Positions 1 through 12,053 of a stretch of DNA of 64,000 bases are shown piece after piece. The notes beneath the pieces were generated by a model that did no database searches, was not told the DNA's origin, and worked only from the letters and a program-made list of their open reading frames with translations. The stretch is taken from the NCBI RefSeq assembly GCF_002763455.1, contig NZ_NIXK01000002.1, positions 434,001 to 498,000 on the forward strand, in the 5' to 3' direction. Position 1 is the first letter of the stretch. Each line of letters opens with the position of its first letter. Both the position numbers and the translations under genes were made by a program. Origin of the DNA: Lentibacillus sediminis. GTDB lineage: Bacteria > Bacillota > Bacilli > Bacillales > Amphibacillaceae.

Positions 1-1780
<1,780 letters not shown>

Positions 1781-1784
<4 letters not shown>

Positions 1785-4700
1785 GGGGCAATCACCTTTT
1801 TCTCCATCGGTTTGGCATGAAAAGTAGTCGAATCGATTACATTTAGAATTGCTTGAGCAGTGTCTAAATTGGTTAAACAGGCAATTCCATGTTCCACGGC
1901 ACTCCGGCGAATCATGAATCCGTCGGAGCGCGGCTGCTGGCCGGAGGTGAGTGTGTTAATCACGAATTGCACCTCACCTTTTTTGATGACGGAAAGCACA
2001 TCCGGAGAGGCCCCTGCGCCAATCTTCGCCACTTCCGTTACCGGCAAGCCCGATGCAGAAATCGCTGCTGCGGTGCCTTTGGTTGCAAAAACTTTAAAGC
2101 CCAGCTGATGGAATCGTCTGGCTATCTGGAGCATTTCCGGTTTATCTTTATCTGCAACAGTCAACAGGACGGCACCTTCAAGCGGAACCTCAAGACCCGA
2201 GGCGATCAACCCCTTATATAACGCCTTTTCCAGCGTTTTATCGAAACCAATAGCCTCACCGGTTGACTTCATTTCCGGTCCTAATATCGTATCCACACTG
2301 CGCAGTTTTTCAAAGGAAAACACCGGGACTTTGACGGCAACCTCTTCCATTTCAGGCAGAACCCCTGTCTGATAACCCATCTCACTCAGCGTTGAACCAA
2401 GAATGCACTTGGTAGCAATATTGGCCATGGTAACACCAGTAATTTTACTCAAGAAAGGGATCGTTCTGCTGGCACGCGGATTGACCTCCAGGATATAGAC
2501 CTCTTCCCCTTGTACGATAAACTGGATATTGATTAAACCCTTTACCTTCAGACCACGGGCTACTTTAATGGCAGCCTCCAGACATTGCTCTTTAACCTGC
2601 TCACTGATTCGCTGCGGCGGCCAGACAGCAATCGAGTCTCCTGAATGGACACCGGATCGTTCAATATGTTCCATAATCCCCGGAATGATCACATTCTCAC
2701 CATCGCTGATTGCATCGACTTCCACTTCGATGCCGGTAATATATTTATCTATCAAAATCGGGTGTGTCCACTTCTGATTTCCCGACTTCTTCAAATATCC
2801 CTTCAGCTCTTCATCGTTATAGACGATTTCCATTCTGCTTCCGCCGATTACATAGGAAGGGCGTACAAGTACTGGATAGCCGACTCGACTTGCCACCTGT
2901 AACGCATCATTCAACTCGCGCACCGTTTTGCCTGCAGGTCTCATCAAGTGCAGTTCCTCTAAAAACGCCTCGAATTTGTCCCGGTCTTCAGCACGGTCGA
3001 TCGCTTCCAGGTTGGTGCCCAAAATTTTTATTCCGCGCCGGACGAGCCCTTCTGCCAAATTAATTGCGGTTTGTCCGCCGAATTGGACAACAACTCCCTC
3101 AGGCTTCTCCAGTTCTGCGACATGCATCACATCTTCCAATGTCAGCGGCTCAAAATAAAGCCTGTCAGAAATACTGAAATCCGTCGAAACCGTTTCCGGG
3201 TTATTATTCATAATGATTGCTTCATATCCCATTTCTTTAATAGCCAGGACGGAATGAACGGTGGCATAGTCAAATTCTATCCCCTGACCGATGCGGATCG
3301 GACCGGAACCAAGCACAAGGATCTTTTTCTGCTTGCTCGGCAGGACTTCATTTTCCTCTTCATAAGTACTGTAATAATATGGAGTGGCGGACTCAAATTC
3401 CGCTGCACAAGTGTCCACCATCTTGTAAACTGGGAAAATATGCTCCCTCATCCGCTCATGATAAACAGCGTCGGCATCGATGTTCCAGAGACGAGCGATT
3501 TGTTCATCGGAAATTCCCAGCTCCTTCGCCTTTCTCAGTACAGTAGATGACAGCCGGTTATCCTGTAATTCCTGTTCCATCTGCACCAGTTTGGCGATTT
3601 TAACGAGAAAGAATCGGTCAATTTTTGTCACCTGTCCGATATCATCCACACTAAAGCCCCGTCGGAAGGCTTCAGCGATCATGAAAATCCGCTCATCGCC
3701 TGCTTTTTTCAGATGTTTTTTCAGCTTGTCACCCGGCAACACCGCCAGACTGTCCAGCCAAAGCTCTTCGGTCCCGATATCAAGCGAGCGGATGCCCTTC
3801 AGCAGTGATTCTTCAAAGCTTCTGCCGATGGCCATCACTTCCCCTGTTGCTTTCATTTGCGTTCCCAGATAACGGTCGCCAAAGATGAATTTGTCAAAAG
3901 GGAAACGTGGAATTTTGGTAACTACATAATCCAGTGCCGGCTCAAACATGGCATAGGTATTGCCGGTGATTGGGTTAATAATCTCATCAAGGGTAAGACC
4001 AACCGCGATTTTTGCCGCCATTTTGGCAATCGGGTAACCGGTCGCCTTGGACGCAAGAGCTGAAGAGCGGCTGACCCTAGGGTTCACTTCGATAATGTAA
4101 TAGTTAAAACTGTGCGGATCCAGTGCAAGCTGCACATTGCATCCGCCCTCGATCTCGAGGGCGCGAATGATCTTCAATGAAGCGTTGCGCAGCATCTGGT
4201 ACTCTCTGTCGCTTAATGTCTGAGAGGGGGCAACCACAATTGAATCGCCTGTATGTATGCCGACAGGATCGACATTTTCCATATTGCAAACGACAATCGC
4301 CTGATCCTTTTTATCCCGCATCACTTCATATTCGATTTCTTTATAACCGGCAATATTTCTCTCCACCAAACATTGCCCAACAGGGGAAAGCGCCAGTCCA
4401 TTCCGGGTCACCTCGACCAGTTCTTCCTCACTCCAGCACATTCCTCCTCCAGTGCCGCCAAGTGTGTAGGCAGGACGGACAATCAGAGGATAGCCGATTG
4501 TCTCAGCAAATTTTTGCGCCTGATCAACCGACATGACAATCGAGCTTTCCGGCACGGGCTCCCCCAGCTCAAGCATCAGATCCCGGAACTGCTCCCGGTC
4601 CTCAGCCTGCTGGATTGCCTGCAAAGAGGTACCAAGCAAGGTAACATCATGTTCAGCGAGGACCCCCGCCTCATCCAATGCAACTGCCAAATTCAGTCCA

Positions 4701-4981
4701 GTTTGGCCGCCCAATGTCGGCAGCAGGGCATCCGGCTGCTCTTTACGGATAATTTTGGTTAGAAATTCTACCGTCAGCGGCTCCATGTATACTTTATCTG
4801 CCACCGTGTGGTCGGTCATGATCGTCGCCGGATTGGAATTAGCAAGAATGACCGTATACCCTTCTTCCCTCAGCGCCTGACATCCTTGAGTTCCGGAATA
4901 ATCAAATTCAGCTGCCTGCCCAATCACAATCGGACCAGAACCGATGACGAGAATTTTTTTGATGCCGTTATTTTTAGGCAT
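1781..4981 (-). CDS. carB: Carbamoyl-phosphate synthase large subunit
   Basis: 1066 residues starting [17 protein letters not shown]. It makes carbamoyl phosphate from bicarbonate, ATP and the ammonia delivered by CarA. The two homologous ATP-grasp halves are obvious: the motif [12 protein letters not shown] of the second half (about residue 555) repeats the N-terminal GSGPIVIGQ. The C-terminal allosteric (MGS-like) domain ends in an NTLTSG-containing segment. I chose the ATG at 4981 because AGGGAGGGG precedes it and because MPK matches homologues; a longer in-frame start at 4999 lies inside the ribosome-binding region. It overlaps the carA end by 8 bases. The pyrimidine-specific paralogue (pyrAB) is meant, judging by its position. 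Confidence 0.96.
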
Positions 4982-6065
4982 ATAACCCCTCCCTTTCATG
5001 CTGAGCCGTCATGTTGAGAAATTCATCAAATAAGAAACTTGTATCTTCAGGACCTGGAGCACTTTCCGGATGATATTGCACGGAATAGGCAGGGTGAATT
5101 TTATGCCTGATCCCTTCCACAGATCGGTCATTTAACGCAACCTGGGTTACGGCAAGTTCCGTTCCTACAAGCGATGTCGCTTTGACAGCATAACTGTGGT
5201 TCTGGGAAGTCATGAATGTTTTGTCTCTGGAAAGATCAGCTACCGGATGATTCGAGCCCCGGTGGCCAAACTTCATTTTATCGGTATCTGCACCTGCTGC
5301 CAGGGCGAGCAGCTGATGACCAAGGCAAATCCCAAACAGCGGAATCTTTCCAAGGATGTTCTGAATCATTTCGATTGCTTCGGGCACATCTTTTGGGTCT
5401 CCAGGCCCATTAGTCAGCATCAGCCCATCCGGTTTCAAGCGCAATATTTCTTCGGCACTGCAGTTATACGGAACGACAGTGATGTGGCAGCTGCGCTTGG
5501 TCAGTTCCCGGAGAATTCCGTGCTTCATTCCAAAGTCCACAACCACTATTCGCTTGCCGCGTCCTGGCACAACATATGGTTTCACAGTAGAGACATGCGA
5601 GACCTGATCACGCTTTAGCGGCTTGTTTTTTATGTATTCCAGTACCTCCTCAGCACGATGTTCAAGTGAGGTGATAGCTGCTTTCATCGTTCCGTGTTTG
5701 CGGATAATCTTTGTCAGCTTGCGTGTATCAACCCCTGAAATCCCCGGAATGCTATTGTTCTTCAGATACGTGTCTAAACTTTCCTCTTTACGGAAATTGG
5801 AGGGAGCATCACACACTTCTTTTACGATCATTCCGTGAATGAACGGGTTCACCGTTTCAAAGTCATCACGATTGATGCCATAATTTCCGATCAGCGGGTA
5901 GGTCATCATCACGATCTGCCCGCAGTATGAAGGGTCAGAAAGAATCTCCTGATAGCCGGTCATCCCTGTATTGAAAACCACTTCACCCAAGGCGTCTTTT
6001 TCACTGCCAAATCCGTTCCCGATTAAAACAGTCCCGTCTTCCAGCACTATCTGTCGCTTAGACAT
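4974..6065 (-). CDS. carA: Carbamoyl-phosphate synthase small (glutaminase) subunit
   Basis: 363 residues. It hydrolyses glutamine and channels ammonia to CarB. The N-terminal CPSase small domain is followed by a class I glutamine amidotransferase domain with nucleophile elbow [14 protein letters not shown] (Cys) and the His-Glu pair in [11 protein letters not shown]. The start at 6065 ([11 protein letters not shown]) is preferred because AGGAGG sits at the right distance; ATG 6071 is too close to it. It overlaps pyrC by 8 bases. Confidence 0.95.
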   Translation of the reverse strand: MSKRQIVLEDGTVLIGNGFGSEKDALGEVVFNTGMTGYQEILSDPSYCGQIVMMTYPLIGNYGINRDDFETVNPFIHGMIVKEVCDAPSNFRKEESLDTYLKNNSIPGISGVDTRKLTKIIRKHGTMKAAITSLEHRAEEVLEYIKNKPLKRDQVSHVSTVKPYVVPGRGKRIVVVDFGMKHGILRELTKRSCHITVVPYNCSAEEILRLKPDGLMLTNGPGDPKDVPEAIEMIQNILGKIPLFGICLGHQLLALAAGADTDKMKFGHRGSNHPVADLSRDKTFMTSQNHSYAVKATSLVGTELAVTQVALNDRSVEGIRHKIHPAYSVQYHPESAPGPEDTSFLFDEFLNMTAQHEREGLYA

Positions 6066-7332
6066 GTTCATCCCTCCTGTATACTGTGTTTCCCTTTGCA
6101 ATCGTCAATACTGGTATTCCAGTGACATTCCAGTTGTGAAATGGCGTGTTTTTTCCTTTTGAAAGCAAACCTTCCCTGTCAATGACGGTTTCTGTCTGCA
6201 GATCCAGCACCGTTATATCAGCTGACGCCCCCTCTTTTAATTCTCCGTATGGCAGATGAAAAATTTTAGCGGGTTTAACCGTCAGCCAATTGATCAGCTG
6301 CTTTAGTGTAATTGTCCCTGGCAGCACCAGCTTGGTATGAAGCAGGGAAAATGCCGTCTCCAGCCCTGTGATGCCAAATGGTGCCTCTAAAAAACCAAGC
6401 TCTTTCTCCTCCTTGGCATGTGGGGCATGATCAGTGGCAATTAAGTCAATGGTTCCATCCAGCAGCCCTTCCAGCAGTGCATCCTGATCCGCTTTGGAAC
6501 GGAGCGGCGGATTCATTTTAAAATCTGCGTCATCTTGCGCAATGTCTTCCTCATTTAGTAAAAGATGATGCGGCGTGACTTCTGCCGTCACGTTAATTCC
6601 GGCTTCTTTGGCATCCCTGATCACCCGGACAGATTCTTTTGTGCTAACATGGCAGACATGATAATGACAGCCAGCAGCCTCGGCAAGCAGGACATCACGG
6701 GCAATCTGTACAGATTCGCTTAAGGAAGGAATGCCAGGCAAACTGAGCTTACGGCTGATTTTTCCATCGTGCAGCACGCCGCCATATACGAGCGAATTTT
6801 CCTCACAATGGGCAATAATCGGCTTGCCGCAAGCAGCCGCCTGCTCCATGGCACGGTACATACGGTCAGCATCCTGCACGCCCACCCCGTCATCGGTAAA
6901 AGCAAAGACACCTATCTCAGCAAGTTCAGCCATATCGGTTAATGCTTCGCCCTCTAATCCTTTGGTAATCGCCGCATAAGGCAATACCCGCACCTTTGCA
7001 TCTTTTTTTATTTTGTCCAGGAGTGCCTGGGTGTGTTCCTGATTATCAGGCACCGGGTTGGTATTGGGCATGGCGCACACTGTGGTGAATCCGCCCCTGG
7101 CTGCAGCCAATGTTCCACTTCGAATTGTTTCCTTATGTTCCCCGCCAGGCTCCCTTAGATGGATATGCACATCGATGAACCCGGGCACGGCGATTTTCCC
7201 TTCACAGTCAATCACCTCATCCGCTTCCCCGGCAATCGATGGGGCGATTTTCTTTATTTTTCCCCCTTCAATCAGAATGTCACGGCCTTCCTTTTCCTCC
7301 AGCAGCTTCGCATTTGTTAAAAGCAGTTTCAT
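6058..7332 (-). CDS. pyrC: Dihydroorotase
   Basis: 424 residues. It cyclises carbamoyl aspartate to dihydroorotate; it is a zinc amidohydrolase of the class I bacterial type. The metal-binding motif [10 protein letters not shown] is at about residue 55, AMPNTNP follows near 88, and the late catalytic Asp motif ATDHAPH is at about 301. The start at 7332 has GGGGGAT upstream and gives a normal N-terminus ([11 protein letters not shown]). The coding region overlaps the end of pyrB by 53 bases, which is long for this operon. Confidence 0.95.
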   Translation of the reverse strand: MKLLLTNAKLLEEKEGRDILIEGGKIKKIAPSIAGEADEVIDCEGKIAVPGFIDVHIHLREPGGEHKETIRSGTLAAARGGFTTVCAMPNTNPVPDNQEHTQALLDKIKKDAKVRVLPYAAITKGLEGEALTDMAELAEIGVFAFTDDGVGVQDADRMYRAMEQAAACGKPIIAHCEENSLVYGGVLHDGKISRKLSLPGIPSLSESVQIARDVLLAEAAGCHYHVCHVSTKESVRVIRDAKEAGINVTAEVTPHHLLLNEEDIAQDDADFKMNPPLRSKADQDALLEGLLDGTIDLIATDHAPHAKEEKELGFLEAPFGITGLETAFSLLHTKLVLPGTITLKQLINWLTVKPAKIFHLPYGELKEGASADITVLDLQTETVIDREGLLSKGKNTPFHNWNVTGIPVLTIAKGNTVYRRDEHV

Positions 7333-8212
7333 CCAATATCCCCCATTCCTGCAAAATGTTTGCTATTACGGCCATCCGGATATACACACCGTTCTCCATT
7401 TGCTTAAAGATCCTTGACCTTCCGCACTCCATCAGCGTTGCGTCTATCTCCATTCCTCTGTTGACAGGAGCGGGATGCATCACGATCGCATGTATTTTCA
7501 TTTGCTCCTCCCGCTCAAGTGTTAGCCCGTACTGCTGCAAATAGGACACGGTCTCAACTTCTGTCTCATGCCTTTCCCGCTGCACCCTTAACAGCATCAG
7601 GACATCACAGTTCTTGACTGCCTGGTCCATGGATATATAGGGAAACGACAGCTCCGGGTCTCCCATCCCTGGCGGTGCCGATAAATGAACATTCGCCCCG
7701 AGCCTTTTTAAAGCGAACGCATTTGAGCGGGCCACCCGGCTGTGTTTAATATCTCCGGCAATTACAACCTGCAAATCTTGAAAACGTCCAAACTCCTGAT
7801 AAATGGTTAACAAATCTAGCAGACACTGTGTCGGATGCTCTCTCTTTCCCGCTCCCCCATTGATTACTGGAATGGAAAGATCGGCTGGAATTTCACTGGC
7901 CCAGTCATCAGATGGATGCCGGATGACAAGAAGATTTGCACCGATTGCTTCAAATGTTTTGACCGTATCATAGAATGACTCCCCTTTTTCGGTGCTTGAC
8001 CCCGCCGCTTGGAAATCCAGCACTTCCATCCCCAGTCTCTTTTCTGCTGCGGTGAAGCTCATCCTCGTTCTTGTACTTGGTTCAAAAAATAAATTTGCTG
8101 CAAACAATTGCTGTGGCAGTGCAGGAACAGCCTGCTTAATCGTATCGGCTGACTGCAAAATATCCATGATTTGTTCCTTTGTTAACTGCTGAACAGAAAG
8201 AAAATGTCGCAT
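7280..8212 (-). CDS. pyrB: Aspartate carbamoyltransferase catalytic subunit
   Basis: 310 residues. It joins carbamoyl phosphate and aspartate, the committed step of pyrimidine synthesis. The carbamoyl-phosphate signature [11 protein letters not shown] is near residue 43, the HPTQCLLDL motif near 126, and the C-terminal HPAPVNRG near 245. No regulatory pyrI gene follows, as expected for Bacillus-type enzymes. It begins 18 bases after the pyrP stop, too close for the separate attenuator found between pyrP and pyrB in B. subtilis. Confidence 0.96.
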   Translation of the reverse strand: MRHFLSVQQLTKEQIMDILQSADTIKQAVPALPQQLFAANLFFEPSTRTRMSFTAAEKRLGMEVLDFQAAGSSTEKGESFYDTVKTFEAIGANLLVIRHPSDDWASEIPADLSIPVINGGAGKREHPTQCLLDLLTIYQEFGRFQDLQVVIAGDIKHSRVARSNAFALKRLGANVHLSAPPGMGDPELSFPYISMDQAVKNCDVLMLLRVQRERHETEVETVSYLQQYGLTLEREEQMKIHAIVMHPAPVNRGMEIDATLMECGRSRIFKQMENGVYIRMAVIANILQEWGILDETAFNKCEAAGGKGRP

Positions 8213-8230
8213 TTCCCTCTCTCCTTTGGA

Positions 8231-9598
8231 TTAAGATACATGCTTCTTAACGCCGGACTGCTTGGTTTCTGTAAATAATCCGCTCTTCTTCCTTGTACTC
8301 TCTTTGTCAGGAAGCAGCAGATTTAACACCACTCCGATGATCGCAGCCAGTGCCATACCAGCAATCTGCACATTTTCTGTTACTTGAATAAATGCCCCGC
8401 CGACACCGATTACCAGAATGACAGAGGAAATGACCAGGTTTCGCTTGTCGCTTAAGTCGATTTGGTTATCCACCAGCATTCGGAGACCATTAGAGGCGAT
8501 GATGCCAAAAAGAAGAATGGAGACCCCGCCCATCACCGGTGCAGGAATTGAGCTGATCAAAGCTGTTACAATTCCAATGAAGCCAAACATTAAGGCAAGT
8601 ACCGCTGCTCCGGCAATCACAAACACACTGAAGATTCTGGTGATCGCCAGCACCCCAACATTTTCCCCGTAGGTGGTATTTGGCGGTCCGCCGATAAAGG
8701 AAGCAATAATCGTTGCAACCCCGTCGCCCATAATCGAACGATGCAGACCAGGTTTTTTAAGAAAATTACGGTCTGCCACTTTGGACAGGACCATCTGATC
8801 GCCAATATGCTCGGCGATCGTAACCAAGGCAATCGGCACCATAATCGCTAGCAGCTGGAAGGAGAAGATTTCCCCAGGTGCATAATCAACAAATGGAAGG
8901 ATAAAATCCGGGACCTGAAAGAAAGCCCCCAAAAATTCACCGACCGAACCAGCAGAGGTGATGGCTGCCCATTCTGCCTGTATCGGCGCAGTGTCCACAA
9001 TCCCGCGGCCAAGTGCAAACAGATAGCCTGCAGTGATTCCCAGCAGTATTGGAATCAGACCAAAAAATCCTTTAATGAAAATCGAGGCAATAATGGTGAC
9101 AGCAAGGCTAAACAAAGCTACTGTAATAAATTCCCCGTTATACACACCATTCTGATTCATCGCCATGTCAATCGCTGTTGGTGCAAGCCCGAGACCGATC
9201 ACGATAATCACCGGACCAACAACCACCGGTGGGAGAATCCGCATCAGCCAGTCGGTGCCAAGAAGTCTTATCAGCAGTGCCACCAGACCGTAGAGCAGAC
9301 CGGCAAAAAATGATCCTATCATTGCACCGGCAGGACCGGCCACGCTACTTGCCGCAATAATCGGCGCAATAAACGCAAAACTGGATCCTAAGTAGGCAGG
9401 AATCTTTCCCTTCGTTATCAAAAGATAGGCCAACGTTCCCGCTCCACTGGAAATCAGCGCCACCGCAGGAGATAATCCTGTGAGAAAAGGAACGAGTATG
9501 GTCGCGCCGAACATGGCGAACAAGTGCTGAATGCTCAGAAGCAGCCACTGGCTTCGCTTTGGTCTTTCATTTACGTCCATGATCATTTGTTGTGTCAT
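8231..9598 (-). CDS. pyrP: Uracil permease (NCS2 family)
   Basis: 455 residues, highly hydrophobic with about 12-14 membrane segments. It imports uracil by proton symport. Family motifs visible are QHLFAMFGATILVPFLTG at the N-terminus, TIAEHIGDQ in the middle and GGPPNTTYGENVG. The start at 9598 (MTQQMIMDV) has GGAGGGG upstream; the open frame reads further back across the leader terminator, which is not a plausible start. Expression should be set by the PyrR-dependent attenuator at 9664-9755. Confidence 0.94.
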   Translation of the reverse strand: MTQQMIMDVNERPKRSQWLLLSIQHLFAMFGATILVPFLTGLSPAVALISSGAGTLAYLLITKGKIPAYLGSSFAFIAPIIAASSVAGPAGAMIGSFFAGLLYGLVALLIRLLGTDWLMRILPPVVVGPVIIVIGLGLAPTAIDMAMNQNGVYNGEFITVALFSLAVTIIASIFIKGFFGLIPILLGITAGYLFALGRGIVDTAPIQAEWAAITSAGSVGEFLGAFFQVPDFILPFVDYAPGEIFSFQLLAIMVPIALVTIAEHIGDQMVLSKVADRNFLKKPGLHRSIMGDGVATIIASFIGGPPNTTYGENVGVLAITRIFSVFVIAGAAVLALMFGFIGIVTALISSIPAPVMGGVSILLFGIIASNGLRMLVDNQIDLSDKRNLVISSVILVIGVGGAFIQVTENVQIAGMALAAIIGVVLNLLLPDKESTRKKSGLFTETKQSGVKKHVS

Positions 9599-9663
9599 CT
9601 TAACCCCTCCATTGTTCTGATATGTATCTGCACAGGGGGAATTCATTCCCTGTATTTTTCCAC

Positions 9664-9698
9664 AAAAAAAGCCTCTTTGCATAAAGATGCAAAGAGGC
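9664..9698 (-). terminator. pyrP leader attenuator (intrinsic terminator)
   Basis: A perfect 12-bp stem, 9671-9682 pairing with 9687-9698, with a 4-nt loop, is followed on the minus strand by a run of seven T. It lies between pyrR and pyrP and is paired with an upstream PyrR-binding loop (9742-9755), so it is the terminator of the attenuation switch rather than an operon end. Confidence 0.9.
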
Positions 9699-9741
9699 AT
9701 ACGTGTCCATTAAAAAACACGCCGTCTGCTGCAACCTTATG

Positions 9742-9755
9742 AATCTCTCTGGATT
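9742..9755 (-). promoter_or_regulatory. PyrR-binding loop (anti-antiterminator) before pyrP
   Basis: On the minus strand the sequence AATCCAGAGAGATT fits the published PyrR RNA loop consensus ARUCCNGNGAGGYU except for A in place of the twelfth-position G. When UMP-loaded PyrR binds, it stabilises this hairpin and lets the downstream terminator form. Confidence 0.85.
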
Positions 9756-9813
9756 TAATTAAAGGTTTTTATTTAATTCATGATGCTTATTTTACTGGCA
9801 TCCGCCATTACGT

Positions 9814-10464
<651 letters not shown>

Positions 10465-10466
10465 TT

Positions 10467-10480
10467 AGCCTCACGGGACT
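10467..10480 (-). promoter_or_regulatory. PyrR-binding loop before pyrR
   Basis: The minus-strand sequence AGTCCCGTGAGGCT is a perfect match to the PyrR loop consensus ARUCCNGNGAGGYU. It sits between the operon promoter and the leader terminator. Confidence 0.93.
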
Positions 10481-10509
10481 ATTGTTAAAGGGTCTTATGC
10501 ATTTGTTTT

Positions 10510-10538
10510 ATTATTACAGACGAGTGAGCACCTGTCAA
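10510..10538 (-). promoter_or_regulatory. Sigma-A promoter of the pyr operon
   Basis: -35 TTGACA (10538-10533), 17-nt spacer, -10 AATAAT (10515-10510). The -35 box overlaps the stop codon of the upstream rluD-family gene. Transcription would start near 10503, about 25 nt before the PyrR loop. Confidence 0.85.
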
Positions 10539-11446
10539 TACTTTTTCTCTATATAATCCAGCACTTCCTGAAAATAGGCAGGAGGTTCTGCGGCAAATTC
10601 CATCCATTTCCCTGTTCTCGGATGAGTGAAACCGAGTGTTCGCGCATGCAGGGCCTGGCCTTCGATATCCAATGTTTTACGCGGCCCGTATTTGGGATCC
10701 CCTGCCAGAGGATAGCCGATATATTTCATATGCACGCGGATTTGATGGGTTCTCCCTGTTTCCAGCTGACATTCCACATGCGTATAATCCGGATATGCTT
10801 TTAATACTCGGAAATGGGTGATCGCTGGTCGGCCATTTTCCACGATTCCCATCTTCTGTCTGTCTTTCGGATCCCGGCCAATCGGCGCATCGATCATGCC
10901 GGTTTCATGCGGGATTTCCCCATGAACGATCGCTTCATACTTTCGGGTGATTTTCTTGTCTTGAAGCTGTTCGGAAAGATGTTTATGAGCCTGATCATGT
11001 TTGGCCACCATCAGCAGGCCACTTGTGTCCTTATCAATCCGATGGACAATTCCCGGGCGCTCCACTCCGTTTATCCCGGAAAGATCTTTGCAGTGGTAAA
11101 CGAGTGCATTGACCAATGTGCCGCTCGCATGGCCTGCAGACGGATGCACGACCATACCGCGCGGTTTGTTTACAACCAGTACGTCCGAATCTTCATGCAA
11201 AATAGTCAGAGGAATATTTTCCGCAGTTATGTCCAGTGGCTCCATCTCCGGAAGCTCCCACTGCACCACATCCCCTGTCTGGCATTTGTAATTTGCCTTA
11301 ACGACAGTTTGATTAACGGTTACAAGTTCTTTCGCGATCCAGGATTGCACCTGGGAACGGGAATGCTCCGGCTGGAGATTAGCCAGTAATTTATCAAGGC
11401 GCTGAGATGCCTGTTTTTTGGTAACGGTATGCTGAAAAACTGTCAT
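10535..11446 (-). CDS. RluD-family 23S rRNA pseudouridine synthase (YlyB type)
   Basis: 303 residues: N-terminal S4 RNA-binding domain ([10 protein letters not shown]) followed by an RluA/RluD-type synthase domain. The catalytic aspartate motif [11 protein letters not shown] is at about residue 137. It converts uridines in large-subunit rRNA to pseudouridine; which positions cannot be told from sequence. The ATG overlaps the lspA stop (ATGA, 11443-11446). Corresponds in position to B. subtilis ylyB, between lspA and pyrR. Confidence 0.9.
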   Translation of the reverse strand: MTVFQHTVTKKQASQRLDKLLANLQPEHSRSQVQSWIAKELVTVNQTVVKANYKCQTGDVVQWELPEMEPLDITAENIPLTILHEDSDVLVVNKPRGMVVHPSAGHASGTLVNALVYHCKDLSGINGVERPGIVHRIDKDTSGLLMVAKHDQAHKHLSEQLQDKKITRKYEAIVHGEIPHETGMIDAPIGRDPKDRQKMGIVENGRPAITHFRVLKAYPDYTHVECQLETGRTHQIRVHMKYIGYPLAGDPKYGPRKTLDIEGQALHARTLGFTHPRTGKWMEFAAEPPAYFQEVLDYIEKKY

Positions 11447-11913
11447 TTTTTCGTTTTTCCTTTCTGTGTTTCGTCGAAAATAGTGGCAATGATCACCAGA
11501 ATCACACCAATGGTTAAAGCGGAATCTGCCACATTAAAAATAGGGAAATTATAGCCGAATAGATAAAAATCAAAGAAATCAACCACTTCCTGATGGAGAA
11601 GCCGATCAATAAAGTTGCCAATCGCTCCCCCGAGAACCAGCCCCAGGGAGATAGCCAGGAGTTTGTCTTCTCTGGCATATTTTTCCATATAATAAACTGC
11701 ACCGATGACAAAGATGACCGTAATAATATAGAAAAACATCATCTGCCCTTCCAATATCCCCCATGCCGCCCCGCTGTTTCGGTGGGAAGTCAGATAAAAA
11801 AAGTTCTCAAACACAGGGATCCGCTCCCCGATTTCCATTGTTCGGACAACAATCCATTTTGTCAGCTGATCAATCGCTATGATGATTCCTGCAAGCAAAT
11901 AATACTTGAACAT
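11443..11913 (-). CDS. lspA: Lipoprotein signal peptidase (signal peptidase II)
   Basis: 156 residues with four membrane segments. It removes signal peptides from diacylglyceryl-modified prolipoproteins. The two catalytic aspartates are in [10 protein letters not shown] (about residue 100) and FNVADSALT (about 130). GGAGG lies 7 nt before the start. Coupled to the following pseudouridine synthase gene. Confidence 0.95.
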   Translation of the reverse strand: MFKYYLLAGIIIAIDQLTKWIVVRTMEIGERIPVFENFFYLTSHRNSGAAWGILEGQMMFFYIITVIFVIGAVYYMEKYAREDKLLAISLGLVLGGAIGNFIDRLLHQEVVDFFDFYLFGYNFPIFNVADSALTIGVILVIIATIFDETQKGKTKK

Positions 11914-12013
11914 GAAGGTACCTCCGTTTTCTCTGCTCCCGGCATCTTATGGATATATCTTAGTCCTTCCTTCACGATCTTTCAATAGCGCACGAAGGAA
12001 TGACTGAAAATGA

Positions 12014-12048
12014 TAAAATATCCCTCTTGCTGCAAGAGGGATATTTTA
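12014..12048 (-). terminator. Terminator after ileS
   Basis: Near-perfect palindrome AAAATATCCCTCTTG...CAAGAGGGATATTTT just 6 bases past the ileS stop. It is T-rich on both strands and could work in both directions. Confidence 0.85.
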
Positions 12049-12053
12049 GCCAT

